The notes under the pieces were generated by a model. That model did no database searches and was not told the DNA's origin. It was given only the letters and a program-made list of their open reading frames with translations. Shown one piece after another: positions 55,090 through 64,000 of a stretch of 64,000 nt of DNA (the first letter of the stretch is position 1; each line of letters starts with the position of its first letter). This DNA is from Kaistia terrae (GTDB lineage Bacteria > Pseudomonadota > Alphaproteobacteria > Rhizobiales > Kaistiaceae), in assembly GCF_026344005.1 (NCBI RefSeq), contig NZ_JAPKNH010000002.1, positions 434,001 to 498,000 of the forward strand, written 5' to 3'. The translations under genes were made by a program, and so were the position numbers.

Positions 55090-58000
55090 TTACTCGAAAT
55101 AGGCCTGCAAGGGGCGCACTTCCAGAGTTCCGGTCGCATAGGCTTCGATGCCGAGCGACGCGGCGATGGCGCCCGAAAGGGTCGTGTAATACGGCACCTT
55201 GTGGAGGAGGGCGGCGCGACGCATCGAACGGCTGTCACCGAGTGCGCGGGCGCCTTCGGTCGTGTTGAACACGAGCTTCACATCGCCATTCTTGATGGCG
55301 TCGACGATGTGCGGACGGCCTTCGGCGACCTTGTTGATCTTCGCGCAGGTGATGCCGTTCTCAGCGAGGAAACGCTGCGTGCCGGTCGTCGCGATGATCT
55401 TGAAGCCGAGGCTTTCGAGGCGACGGATCGGCTCGAGAATACCGGCCTTGTCCGAGTCGCGCATCGACACGAACACGGTGCCAGCGGTCGGCAGCGTGCT
55501 GCCGGCGCCGAGCTGGCTCTTGGCGAAGGCGACCGCGTAATTGTAGTCGAGGCCCATGACCTCGCCGGTCGAGCGCATTTCCGGGCCGAGCAGCGTATCG
55601 ACGCCCGGGAAACGGGCGAACGGGAACACGGCTTCCTTGACGGCGATGTGATCGCGGCGGCCAGCCTTGAGATCGAAGCTCTCCAGGCTTTCGCCTGCCA
55701 TGACGCGAGCGGCGATCTTGGCCACTGGCAGGCCGATCGTCTTGGCGACGAAGGGCACCGTGCGCGAGGCGCGCGGGTTCACTTCGAGCACGTAGATGTC
55801 GCCGTCCTTGATCGCGTACTGGACGTTCATCAGGCCGCCAACCTCAAGCGCCAGCGCGAGCTTGCGGGTCTGCTCCTCCAGCGTCGCGATCATCTCGGGG
55901 CTGAGCGAATGCGGCGGCAGCGAGCAGGCGCTGTCGCCCGAATGGATGCCGGCCTCTTCGATGTGCTCCATGATGCCGGCGACGAACACCGTCTTGCCGT
56001 CGGACAGCGCATCGACATCGACTTCGATCGCGTCGGAGAGATAGCGGTCGAACAGCAGCGGGTTCTTGCCGAGCAGCGTGTTGATCTGGCCGGTCTTGTC
56101 GTTCGGGTAGCGAACCTTGACCTCGGCCGGCACGAGCTCCGGCAGCGTGCCGAGCAGGTAGTCCGACAGCGTGTCGTCGTCGCGGATGATCTGCATGGCG
56201 CGACCGCCAAGCACGTAGGACGGGCGCACGACGAGCGGATAGCCGAGATCGGCGACGATCAGGCGGGCCTGCTCGACCGAATAGGCGATGCCATTCTTGG
56301 GCTGGCGGATGCCGAGCTTGTTGAGCAGCTTCGAGAAGCGGTCGCGGTCTTCGGCCAGGTCGATCGCGTCTGGCGAGGTGCCGAGGATCGGCACGCCGGC
56401 CTCTTCGAGGGCGGCTGCGAGCTTCAGCGGGGTCTGGCCGCCGAACTGGACGATGACGCCGTGCAGCGTGCCGTTCGACTGCTCGACGCGGATGATCTCC
56501 AGCACGTCCTCGGCCGTCAGCGACTCGAAGTAGAGTCGGTCCGACGTGTCGTAGTCGGTCGAGACGGTTTCCGGGTTGCAGTTGATCATGATCGATTCGT
56601 AGCCGGCATCCTTCAGCGCGAAGGCGGCATGGCAGCAGCAATAATCGAACTCGATGCCCTGGCCGATGCGGTTCGGACCGCCGCCCAGGATGATGACCTT
56701 CTTGGCGTTCGAAGGCTCGGCCTCGCTGACCGGCGCGCCGGTGAACGGACCTTCATAGGTCGAGTACATGTAGGGCGTCGGCGAGGCGAATTCGGCCGCG
56801 CAGGTGTCGATCCGCTTGTAGACCGGATGCACGCCAAGTTCGTTGCGCAGCGCCTTGACGGCGCTCTCGGCCTGGCCGGTGATGTTCGCCAGCCGCTGAT
56901 CCGAGAAGCCCATCGCCTTCAACCGGCGCAGCGCACCGGTCGTCTTCGGCAGGCCGTGCGCGCGGATCTTCTGCTCGGTGTCGATGATGCCCTTGATTTC
57001 CTTGAGGAACCACGGGTCGATCTTGCAGATGTCGTGCACCTGGTCGACGGAAATGCCGAGGCGCATGGCCTGGGCTGCCTGCAGCAGGCGATTGGGCGTC
57101 GGCGTGCCGATGGCGGCGCGGATGGCGTTCGCGTCATCACCCTGGCCGAGGCCGGGGATCTCGATCTCGTCGAGACCGGAAAGGCCGGTTTCCAGACCGC
57201 GCAGCGCCTTCTGCAGCGATTCCTGGAAGGTGCGGCCGATCGCCATGACTTCGCCGACCGACTTCATCGCGGTGGTCAGCACCGGCGAGGCGCCGGGGAA
57301 CTTCTCGAAGGCGAAGCGCGGGATCTTGGTAACGACATAGTCGATCGTCGGCTCGAACGAAGCCGGGGTGGCGCCGCCGGTGATGTCGTTGTCCAACTCG
57401 TCGAGCGTGTAGCCGACGGCGAGCTTGGCCGCGACCTTGGCGATCGGGAAGCCGGTCGCCTTGGAGGCGAGCGCCGAGGAGCGCGACACGCGCGGGTTCA
57501 TTTCGATGACGATCAGCCGGCCATCGGCCGGGTTGACAGCGAACTGGACGTTGGAGCCGCCCGTCTCGACGCCGATCTCGCGCAGCACCGCCAGCGAGGC
57601 GTCGCGCATGATCTGGTATTCCTTGTCGCTCAACGTCAGCGCCGGAGCAACCGTGATCGAATCGCCGGTGTGGACGCCCATCGGATCGATGTTCTCGATC
57701 GAGCAGATGATGATGCAGTTGTCCTTCTTGTCGCGGACAACCTCCATCTCATACTCTTTCCAGCCGAGAACGGATTCCTCGATCAGGACTTCGTCGGTTG
57801 GCGACGCATCGACGCCGCTCTCGACGATCTCGATGAATTCTTCGCGCGTATAGGCGATGCCGCCGCCGGTGCCGCCCAGCGTGAAGGACGGACGGATGAT
57901 GACGGGCAGGCCGATTTCTTCGAGCGCGGGCAGGGCTTCGGTGAGCGAATGGGCGAGGCGCGAACGCGGCGTCTCCAGCCCGATCTTCGTCATCGCATCG

Positions 58001-58398
58001 CGGAACCGCTCGCGGTCCTCGGCCTTGTCGATCGCTTCCGCCGTGGCGCCGATCATCTCGACGTTGAACTTGTCGAGCACGCCCATCTTCTTGAGCGACA
58101 GCGCGCAGTTCAGCGCGGTCTGGCCGCCCATCGTCGGGAGCAGCGCGTCGGGGCGCTCCTTCTCGATGATCTTGGTGACGATCTCCGGCGTGATCGGCTC
58201 GATGTAGGTCGCGTGCGCCAGATCCGGATCGGTCATGATCGTTGCCGGATTGGAGTTCACGAGGATGATTCGATACCCCTCGTCCTTCAGCGCTTTGCAG
58301 GCCTGGGTGCCGGAGTAGTCGAACTCACAAGCCTGGCCGATAATGATCGGGCCAGCTCCAATGATCAGGATCGATTTGATATCTGTACGTTTCGGCAA
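55090..58398 (-). CDS. carB: Carbamoyl-phosphate synthase large subunit
   Basis: A 1102-residue synthetase that makes carbamoyl phosphate from bicarbonate, ATP and ammonia for arginine and pyrimidines. Two homologous ATP-grasp halves begin [23 protein letters not shown] and [21 protein letters not shown] (parts), and an MGS-like allosteric domain ends the protein ([18 protein letters not shown]). Homologues start MPKRTDIK, which here corresponds to a TTG at 58398; the open frame extends about 50 codons further. carA is not in the window; greA is the next gene downstream. Confidence 0.96.
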   Translation of the reverse strand: MPKRTDIKSILIIGAGPIIIGQACEFDYSGTQACKALKDEGYRIILVNSNPATIMTDPDLAHATYIEPITPEIVTKIIEKERPDALLPTMGGQTALNCALSLKKMGVLDKFNVEMIGATAEAIDKAEDRERFRDAMTKIGLETPRSRLAHSLTEALPALEEIGLPVIIRPSFTLGGTGGGIAYTREEFIEIVESGVDASPTDEVLIEESVLGWKEYEMEVVRDKKDNCIIICSIENIDPMGVHTGDSITVAPALTLSDKEYQIMRDASLAVLREIGVETGGSNVQFAVNPADGRLIVIEMNPRVSRSSALASKATGFPIAKVAAKLAVGYTLDELDNDITGGATPASFEPTIDYVVTKIPRFAFEKFPGASPVLTTAMKSVGEVMAIGRTFQESLQKALRGLETGLSGLDEIEIPGLGQGDDANAIRAAIGTPTPNRLLQAAQAMRLGISVDQVHDICKIDPWFLKEIKGIIDTEQKIRAHGLPKTTGALRRLKAMGFSDQRLANITGQAESAVKALRNELGVHPVYKRIDTCAAEFASPTPYMYSTYEGPFTGAPVSEAEPSNAKKVIILGGGPNRIGQGIEFDYCCCHAAFALKDAGYESIMINCNPETVSTDYDTSDRLYFESLTAEDVLEIIRVEQSNGTLHGVIVQFGGQTPLKLAAALEEAGVPILGTSPDAIDLAEDRDRFSKLLNKLGIRQPKNGIAYSVEQARLIVADLGYPLVVRPSYVLGGRAMQIIRDDDTLSDYLLGTLPELVPAEVKVRYPNDKTGQINTLLGKNPLLFDRYLSDAIEVDVDALSDGKTVFVAGIMEHIEEAGIHSGDSACSLPPHSLSPEMIATLEEQTRKLALALEVGGLMNVQYAIKDGDIYVLEVNPRASRTVPFVAKTIGLPVAKIAARVMAGESLESFDLKAGRRDHIAVKEAVFPFARFPGVDTLLGPEMRSTGEVMGLDYNYAVAFAKSQLGAGSTLPTAGTVFVSMRDSDKAGILEPIRRLESLGFKIIATTGTQRFLAENGITCAKINKVAEGRPHIVDAIKNGDVKLVFNTTEGARALGDSRSMRRAALLHKVPYYTTLSGAIAASLGIEAYATGTLEVRPLQAYFE

Positions 58399-58629
58399 TT
58401 TCGTCTCGCGCGTAGCAAAAAACCCGAAGCGGTGATCCGCGCGGGCCATCAAGCAGGGGGCGTGTAAGGCTAAAGCGGGCTTATAGGGGAAAAGGCAGGG
58501 TGGGGGAACCCCTGCAGGCAACTGTGTATGGCCTCGGCACGTTAGAGCCACTGGCGGTGACGGGTCGGCCGGACTAGTTTCGGCAAAAGGAACTTCGCGG
58601 CTTTGGTCGTGGCAAGAGGGAGAAGGTCG

Positions 58630-59568
58630 ATGCGTCTCGATGGACAGCGCGAGAGCGAGAACGTCGAAGACCGGCGCAGTGACGGATCCGGCGGACTTGG
58701 CGGGGGCTTCCGGCCGGCCGGCATGGGCGGCGGACGCGGCATCCCGCTCAAGGGCGGATCGCTGGTGACGATCGCCGTCATTGTCGGCATTGGCTGGCTG
58801 GTGTTCGGCATCAATCCGATCCAGATGCTCGCCATGGTCACGGGCGGCGGTGGCGGCTTCACCCAGAGCGAAGACACCAGCTACCAGCAGGCGCCGTCAC
58901 CGGGCAGCAGCCAGACCGGCGCGGGTGTCAACGACGCCGGCAAGCAGTTTGTCGCCAAGGTGCTCGGCAGTACCGAGGATGTCTGGAGCGACATCTTCAA
59001 GAGCGCCGGCGAGACCTATCAGCCGACACCGCTGGTGCTGTTTACGGGCATGACCCGTTCGGCCTGCGGCCAGGCCAGTTCGGCTTCCGGACCGTTTTAT
59101 TGCCCGCTCGACAAGAAGGTCTATATCGACCTCGCCTTCTATGACGAGTTGAAGCGTCGCTTCGGCGCGCCGGGCGACATGGCGCAGGCCTATGTGATCG
59201 CCCACGAAGTCGGTCATCACATCCAGGACCTGACCGGCATCCTGCCGAAGTTCAACGAGATGCGGGCCAATATGAGCAAGGCGCAGGCGAACGAGATGTC
59301 GGTTCGCGTCGAGCTTCAGGCGGATTGCTATGCCGGTGTCTGGGCCAACCGCACGGACCAGAAGGGCATGCTCGAGGCCGGCGATATCGACGAGGCGCTG
59401 AACGCCGCCACCCAGATCGGTGATGACGCCATCCAGAAGCGCACCCAGGGCGTCGTCGTGCCGGAGAGCTTCACGCACGGCACCTCGGCCCAGCGCAGCA
59501 ACTGGTTCAAGCGCGGCTACCAGTCGGGCGACCTGAACCAGTGCAACACGTTCTCCGGGCAGATCTGA
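58630..59568 (+). CDS. Neutral zinc metallopeptidase, YpfJ family
   Basis: A 312-residue membrane-anchored peptidase starting [16 protein letters not shown], with AAGG upstream. A Gly-rich N-terminal segment precedes one membrane helix ([18 protein letters not shown]), and the zincin motif [15 protein letters not shown] carries both His ligands and the catalytic Glu; [12 protein letters not shown] gives the third ligand. Substrate unknown. DUF1003 starts 6 nt after its stop and may be co-transcribed. Confidence 0.93.
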   Translation: MRLDGQRESENVEDRRSDGSGGLGGGFRPAGMGGGRGIPLKGGSLVTIAVIVGIGWLVFGINPIQMLAMVTGGGGGFTQSEDTSYQQAPSPGSSQTGAGVNDAGKQFVAKVLGSTEDVWSDIFKSAGETYQPTPLVLFTGMTRSACGQASSASGPFYCPLDKKVYIDLAFYDELKRRFGAPGDMAQAYVIAHEVGHHIQDLTGILPKFNEMRANMSKAQANEMSVRVELQADCYAGVWANRTDQKGMLEAGDIDEALNAATQIGDDAIQKRTQGVVVPESFTHGTSAQRSNWFKRGYQSGDLNQCNTFSGQI

Positions 59569-59574
59569 CGAGCC

Positions 59575-60147
59575 ATGTCAGACGCGGCGATCCGCGACCT
59601 CTGCGAGCGTCTCCTTGCCGACGGCACGGCGACGCTCTCCAACGCGGATCGCAAGCTTCTGGAACGGATGGCGGCGCGCCAGCATGTGGCGCGCAACATC
59701 GTCACGGAATACGAAAGTCAGCAGACCTTTGGCGCTCGCCTGGCTGACCGCGTCGCGGCGGTCGGCGGTTCATGGGGCTTTATCGGCACCTTCGCGCTGA
59801 TCATCGTCGTCTGGGTGGTGATGAACTCGGTCGTCCTGGTCCGATGGGGCGGCGTGTTCGATGCCTATCCCTATGTCTTCCTCAACCTCGTCCTCTCCAT
59901 GGTGGCGGCGCTGCAGGCTCCGGTCATCATGATGTCGCAGAACCGGCAATCCGATAAGGATCGGCTGGCGGCGCAGCACGACTATGAGGTCAATCTGAAG
60001 GCCGAGATCGAGATCATGTCCCTGCACGAAAAGTTCGAGCAGGTCCGCACCGGCGAATTGCAAACGATCCTCAGGCGGATCGAAACCGTCCTGGAAGTGC
60101 ATCTGGCGCAGGACGAGGTGGCGAGACGCCAGGATGCGAAGGGTTAG
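59575..60147 (+). CDS. DUF1003 membrane protein
   Basis: A 190-residue protein with two central membrane helices: GSWGFIGTFALIIVVWVVMN and PYVFLNLVLSMVAALQAPVIMMSQNRQ (parts), the family core. The C-terminal 60 residues form a helix (EIMSLHEKFEQVRTGELQTILRRIE) that may be a coiled coil. Function unknown. Gene end is 44 nt from the convergent hydrolase. Confidence 0.9.
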   Translation: MSDAAIRDLCERLLADGTATLSNADRKLLERMAARQHVARNIVTEYESQQTFGARLADRVAAVGGSWGFIGTFALIIVVWVVMNSVVLVRWGGVFDAYPYVFLNLVLSMVAALQAPVIMMSQNRQSDKDRLAAQHDYEVNLKAEIEIMSLHEKFEQVRTGELQTILRRIETVLEVHLAQDEVARRQDAKG

Positions 60148-60191
60148 GGACAATTGTTGGCGTTGAGCGCAAAGCTGTCTTTCGCCTCGCC

Positions 60192-61127
60192 CTACTTCCC
60201 GCCTGCTGCCAGCATCCAGTTCAGCGTCTCGCGCCAGTCGGTCATGCGGATCGGCGTGCCGTGATTGCCGTTCTGGAACAGGACGAACTTGATCGGATAG
60301 CCCGGCGACTTCTTGCGGACTGAATCGAAGAAGGCCTGCTGCGTCTTCCAGTCGATGATCGGGTCGCGGCTGCCATGGCCGATGAAGATCGGGATCTTCC
60401 GGCCGCCCGGCTTCATCGCCGCCGTTTTCAGGAAGCCCGGATCGTTGAGCGAGCCGAGCAGGATCAGCCCCGATATCATCGACGCAGCCTCCGGATCCCT
60501 GGCCAGCGACCAGCACAGCTTGCCGCCATAGGAGCCGCAGGCGATGAAGATCGGCGCGCCCGGCGAGCGAGACGCATAGTCCAGCATCAGCGTCTTGATC
60601 TCGGCCGTGCCGGTTCCCTCGAAGTCGGAAAAGTCCGGCGAAAGATAGGCGCCGCCCGCGGCGACGGTGAGGTTCTTCACGCGGTTGAAATTGCCGCCAA
60701 AGGTCCAGTCATCGGCGCCCTGGAAGCGGGTGCCGTTCTGGCCGTGCAGGTAGATGACGATGGCCTTGGCCGGCTTCTTGGTCGCGCCGGCGCCGACATA
60801 TTTGAGGCTGCGGCCGTCAGCCTTGTAGGCGAGGTGGTCCTCGACGCGCTTGGTTTTCAGCGAGACATACTTGCTCTGCGCCTTGCGTTCGGGAATTTCG
60901 TCGCGACCGTTGATGTCGCGCATCTCGTCATATTCGACGATGCGAAAATCGCCGTCGGCGCGGGTCTCAAGGACGGTGCCGTATTGGAACAACTCGTCCT
61001 TGTAGGGGGCGAGCCGCAGGCCGTCGGCCAGGACCGGGGCCGTTGGCAGGGCGAGCGCAACCAGCGCGCCGAGCATGGCAATGCGCCCGACAATGCCGAA
61101 TGGCCGGCGCGTTCGTGAAACAGTCAT
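60192..61127 (-). CDS. Exported alpha/beta-hydrolase family protein
   Basis: A 311-residue protein from the ATG at 61127 (MTVSRTRRPFGIVGR), with AGGAGA about 11 nt upstream. A signal peptide ends at VLADG. The fold is visible from AIVIYLHGQNGTRFQG (oxyanion hole), FIACGSYGGKLCWSLA (nucleophile Ser; the first Gly of GxSxG is Cys here), IPIFIGHGSRDPIIDW (acid) and NGNHGTPIR (His). Substrate unknown. Confidence 0.78.
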   Translation of the reverse strand: MTVSRTRRPFGIVGRIAMLGALVALALPTAPVLADGLRLAPYKDELFQYGTVLETRADGDFRIVEYDEMRDINGRDEIPERKAQSKYVSLKTKRVEDHLAYKADGRSLKYVGAGATKKPAKAIVIYLHGQNGTRFQGADDWTFGGNFNRVKNLTVAAGGAYLSPDFSDFEGTGTAEIKTLMLDYASRSPGAPIFIACGSYGGKLCWSLARDPEAASMISGLILLGSLNDPGFLKTAAMKPGGRKIPIFIGHGSRDPIIDWKTQQAFFDSVRKKSPGYPIKFVLFQNGNHGTPIRMTDWRETLNWMLAAGGK

Positions 61128-61430
61128 GCGTCCCGCGTCTCCTGAAAAATCTCGGCGGCAGGATCGCATCTTCGCGCCGCGTCGCCAATCCATCGGCGCA
61201 ACGGCTTGCCGTTCTGTGCCCAAGGACATCCCGTTCGGCATTCAGGGAACGTTCATGCGGCAAACGGGATTGATACCTGGAGAAATGAGGCGAGACGGCC
61301 AAGCAATCGGCCTTGATTGAGCCTCGACCATGCCGCTTTCGTCCGCTGGTATCGGGGGAATAGCCAAATTGGTTAAGCATGATTCGGTTCGCCCGGGCCT
61401 GAACGGTCCGGAAACGACGGGAAGGTATAG

Positions 61431-63716
61431 ATGAAACTTCTGGGTCTGATCGGAGCTGCCCTTGCGGGCGGCGTCGTCTTTGCCGGTGCGGCGGTTGTCA
61501 CCGGCGTCGTGGATATTCCCTACAAGCTCGAGCTGCGCCCCAAGGTGCCGGCCGCGGACGAGGGTGAACAGGCTCCGTCTGCCGATACGACCGACATGGA
61601 TGAATATGATCAGTCGGCGGAAGGCGCTCCCTCTGCCGAAGCCGAACCGGTGAAGGTCGCTGATGCGCGCCCGGCCGTCGTGCCGCCCGCGCCGCGCCCG
61701 AAGCCCGTTCAGGCAGCGCCGTCGCGTCCGCGCGCCCAGCCGGTTTCCAGCCGCCCGCGCGCCAGCCGCGCTTCCGGCGATGTCGGTTATTTCTTCGATC
61801 AACTGCAGCCCTATGGCCGCTGGATCGAGGATGAGGACTATGGCTACGTTTTCGTGCCGAAGCGCCGTGGCGCCGGCTGGCGGCCCTATCAGGAAGGTCG
61901 CTGGACCTGGACCGACGATTACGGCTGGTATTGGGAGTCGAGCGAGCCGTTCGGCTGGGCCACCTATCACTATGGCCGCTGGGACTATAGCCCCGATTAT
62001 GGTTGGTACTGGGTTCCGGGCGACACGTGGTCGCCGGCCTGGGTGACGTTCCGCGTCGGCGGCGGCGCCGTCGGCTGGGCGCCGATCGCCCCCGATCGTC
62101 CGGGCTATGCCTATGGCGCGCCGGAACGCTACGAACCGCCCGTCTCGGAAAGCTGGGTGTTTGTCGACGACCAGTATTTCGACGATGACGACATTGGTCG
62201 CCGGGCAGCCCCCGTGCGCGATGTCGGCCGTTACCTCGGCGAGGCGCGCGACGTGCGTCGTCCGAGGTTCGAGGATGGCCGCTACTTCAACGAGCCCGTC
62301 CGTCGCCGCGACAGGCCCGGCCGCGAGGTCGTGTATGTCGACGACCAGCGCGACATCTTCGATGACGATCAGGGCGGCCGTATCGGCGTGTTCCGTCCGC
62401 GCATCGACGATCAGCGTTTCGATGGCCGTCCGGGCCGGTTCGACCGCGACGTCCCACGCGACGATCGCACGTTGATCCATCAGTATGTCGAGCCCGATCC
62501 GAAGGCGGCGATTGCCGGCGTCGTGTCGGCAGCGCTGCTCTCCGTGCTCAACCCGGACGAGCGCCGCGATCTGCGTCGTGACCGCGATCAGCCGCAGCAG
62601 CGCGACCGCATGCAGGCGGAGATCAAGAAGCTGCAAGCTGAAAAGGCCGATCTTGTCGATCAGCAGCGCAAGGCGGCCGACGCCCGCGCTGCCGAGATCG
62701 ACGCGGCCACCCAGAAGGCGGCACAGCAGCGTCAGGCCGACCAGGAGCGCATCCGCCAGGAACGCGCCGCCAGGGCTGACGAGGTGCTGAAGAAGGTCGA
62801 GGCCAATCCGCAGCCGGCCGAGCCGCAGGCGCCCGCCGACGGCAATCCGCCGCCGGTCAATCCGGATCAGCCTCAGCGCCCGAACCGGCCGGATCGCGGT
62901 CCGGACCAGCAGGGTCAGCCCGCCGGCCAGCAGCCGGATGGCCAGCAAGGCGAACGTCCGCGCCGCGAGCGTCCGTCCCAGCCGGCCGATCAGGCGCCTG
63001 CTGCCGAGCAGCCCGCTGCTCCTTCCAAGCCTGCGCCGGAGCGCAAGCCTGCGCCCGAGCAGAAGCCTTCGTCGGAACCCAAGCCGGCACCGGAAGCGGC
63101 GCCTGCCGAGCCGACGCAGGAGCCGCCTGCCAAGCCGCGCCGCGAGCGTCCTGCGAAGCCGGCCGAGGAACAGCCTGCGCCTTCAGCCCAGCCGGAGGCT
63201 GCGCCCCAGGCCGAGCCGGAGCAGGCTAAGCCCGCTCCCGAGCCGGAGGCAAAGCCTGAGAAGCCGCGTCGCGAACGCCCGGCGAAGCCCGCGGAGGAAG
63301 CGCCGGCTCGCCAGGAGCAGCCTGCTGCCGAACCGCAGCCGGAGTCCAAGCCGACGCAGCAGGAGCCGGCCGAGCGCCCGCGTCGACAGCGCCCGCAGGC
63401 CGAGCCCCAGGCAGAGCCGGCAGCGCCTGCCCAGAGCGAGGAAGCGCCGCGCCAGCGTCGCCAGCAGCGGGAAGAGCAACCCCAGCCGCAGGAGCAGCCC
63501 CGTCAGGAGCAGCCGCGCCAGCAGGAGCCGCAGCCCGAGCAGGCACAGCCGGAGCCCCAGCAGGAGCGTCCGCGCCGTCAGCGCGAGCCGCAGGCCGAGC
63601 AGGGCCAGCCGGAGCAACAGCAGGAGCAGCGCCAGCCCGAGCGTCGCGAGCGCCCGCAGCGCGGCGGCGATTGCCCCGAGGGCGCCGCCCAGCCGGATGG
63701 AAGCTGCGCCCAGTAG
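61431..63716 (+). CDS. DUF6600-domain exported protein with long Pro/Glu/Arg-rich tail
   Basis: A 761-residue protein. A membrane or signal segment (LLGLIGAALAGGVVFAGAAV) starts it. Residues about 119-250 are a DUF6600-like repeat domain: YGRWIEDEDYGYVFVPKR, GRWTWTDDYGWYWESSEPFG and YHYGRWDYSPDYGWYWVPG. A predicted coiled coil spans about 383-455. The last 300 residues are low-complexity Pro/Glu/Gln/Ala/Arg with the unit KPRRERPAKPAEE twice and an end with paired Cys (GGDCPEG and GSCAQ). It may be a cell-envelope linker. The 303-nt gap upstream (61128-61430) holds no gene and only the two leaders. Confidence 0.82.
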   Translation: MKLLGLIGAALAGGVVFAGAAVVTGVVDIPYKLELRPKVPAADEGEQAPSADTTDMDEYDQSAEGAPSAEAEPVKVADARPAVVPPAPRPKPVQAAPSRPRAQPVSSRPRASRASGDVGYFFDQLQPYGRWIEDEDYGYVFVPKRRGAGWRPYQEGRWTWTDDYGWYWESSEPFGWATYHYGRWDYSPDYGWYWVPGDTWSPAWVTFRVGGGAVGWAPIAPDRPGYAYGAPERYEPPVSESWVFVDDQYFDDDDIGRRAAPVRDVGRYLGEARDVRRPRFEDGRYFNEPVRRRDRPGREVVYVDDQRDIFDDDQGGRIGVFRPRIDDQRFDGRPGRFDRDVPRDDRTLIHQYVEPDPKAAIAGVVSAALLSVLNPDERRDLRRDRDQPQQRDRMQAEIKKLQAEKADLVDQQRKAADARAAEIDAATQKAAQQRQADQERIRQERAARADEVLKKVEANPQPAEPQAPADGNPPPVNPDQPQRPNRPDRGPDQQGQPAGQQPDGQQGERPRRERPSQPADQAPAAEQPAAPSKPAPERKPAPEQKPSSEPKPAPEAAPAEPTQEPPAKPRRERPAKPAEEQPAPSAQPEAAPQAEPEQAKPAPEPEAKPEKPRRERPAKPAEEAPARQEQPAAEPQPESKPTQQEPAERPRRQRPQAEPQAEPAAPAQSEEAPRQRRQQREEQPQPQEQPRQEQPRQQEPQPEQAQPEPQQERPRRQREPQAEQGQPEQQQEQRQPERRERPQRGGDCPEGAAQPDGSCAQ

Positions 63717-63741
63717 GGCGTCGACTTCAGCCTAGAATGAG

Positions 63742-63777
63742 AAAGCCGGCCGCGTCACCGCGGCCGGCTTTTTCTTT
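63742..63777. terminator. Bidirectional terminator
   Basis: An 11-bp stem AGCCGGCCGCG/CGCGGCCGGCT around TCAC, with AAA before and TTTTTC after it, serves both the DUF6600 gene and the convergent gene at 63803. Confidence 0.9.
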
Positions 63778-63802
63778 GTAGAGCCTTGGATTCCGTTAGC
63801 GA

Positions 63803-64000
63803 TCAGTTGGTGTCGAAAATCCGGTCGCCCTGCTCGTCGATGATCTGCTTGCCCTTGAGGACAGAGAATTCGGCGGCGGCGTCGCGGCTTGCGTGCGAAT
63901 CAACGCGGACAAACCGATAGGATTTTTCGACGCCGTCGATGGTCTTCTCGATGAAGCCGGCGGTCTTGTACTGGCCGCCGTCCGAAAAGGGAGCCGGGCG
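63803..64000 (-). CDS. HlyU-like protein, C-terminal part (cut by window edge)
   Basis: I translated the reverse strand directly: 65 residues run from the window edge to TGA at 63803-63805. The segment GGQYKTAGFIEKTIDGVEKS and the end FSVLKGKQIIDEQGDRIFD match the HlyU family, small proteins named after a Vibrio haemolysin activator but common in Rhizobiales with no proven role. The N-terminus is outside. Confidence 0.78.
   Translation of the reverse strand, partial: RPAPFSDGGQYKTAGFIEKTIDGVEKSYRFVRVDSHASRDAAAEFSVLKGKQIIDEQGDRIFDTN

Noticed and set aside
55018-58467. Plus-strand open frame of about 1150 codons opposite carB
   Set aside because: It is an antisense artefact of high third-position GC in carB; it has no recognisable domain, and carB itself is certain.

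Overview
The window is a continuous piece of a high-GC alphaproteobacterial chromosome, most likely from the order Hyphomicrobiales (Rhizobiales). The evidence is an minCDE operon with a CtrA-type box, a ChvE-GguA-GguB sugar importer, the lrp/trxB/LsrB-type cluster, families typical of this order (DUF1194, DUF992, HlyU-like), and a UvrB with long N- and C-terminal extensions. I saw no tRNA, rRNA, insertion sequence, prophage or CRISPR array. Most of the window is core chromosome with small accessory modules.

Layout: 1-4.0 kb holds the 5' part of lepB (cut by the window edge), a luciferase-like flavin oxidoreductase and minC-minD-minE with a clean terminator. From 4.2 to 7.9 kb there is a DUF4126 membrane protein, slyX, and a leftward module of two DGPF/YCII proteins, an SRPBCC protein and a large ECF sigma factor. 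From 8.0 to 12.8 kb come an AraC regulator with an EamA exporter and, divergently, uvrB with a LexA-like box at its start. A possible metal module (secreted phytochelatin-synthase-like peptidase and a methionine-rich exported protein) lies at 12.9-14.0 kb. chvE-gguA-gguB follows (14.5-18.5 kb) and ends at a terminator and a pair of inverted REP-like repeats.

From 18.8 to 29.1 kb there are an SDR, small membrane proteins, a GST, the molybdate operon modA-mop-(sulfite-oxidase-fold protein)-modB-modC preceded by a perfect 16-bp inverted repeat, RlpA, a DUF72 protein, arfB and several small stress or envelope proteins. A second CUT2-type sugar transporter (29.3-32.5 kb) has its binding protein divergent from its ATPase and permease. 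It is followed by a ModE-type DNA-binding domain, an HI0933-type flavoprotein, two MltB-family transglycosylases flanking yaiI, and a 25-codon gene with a near-ideal Shine-Dalgarno and its own terminator (35.9-36.0 kb).

The right third carries a VWA protein, an MFS exporter overlapping a MASE1-PAS-GGDEF cyclase, a divergent EF-G paralogue, DUF992, corA, cardiolipin synthase, a VOC protein, aspartate aminotransferase, msrP (no msrQ beside it), LsrB-type regulator-trxB/lrp, a glycosyltransferase, greA, carB, a zinc peptidase, DUF1003, an alpha/beta hydrolase, a DUF6600 protein with a long Pro/Glu/Arg tail, and the end of a HlyU-like gene.

The best leads are the CtrA box before minC, the perfect inverted repeat before modA together with a possible split ModE (separate DNA-binding and molbindin genes), the methionine-rich/phytochelatin-synthase pair, and the autonomous microprotein gene. 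No wholly new multigene system can be proved from sequence alone.
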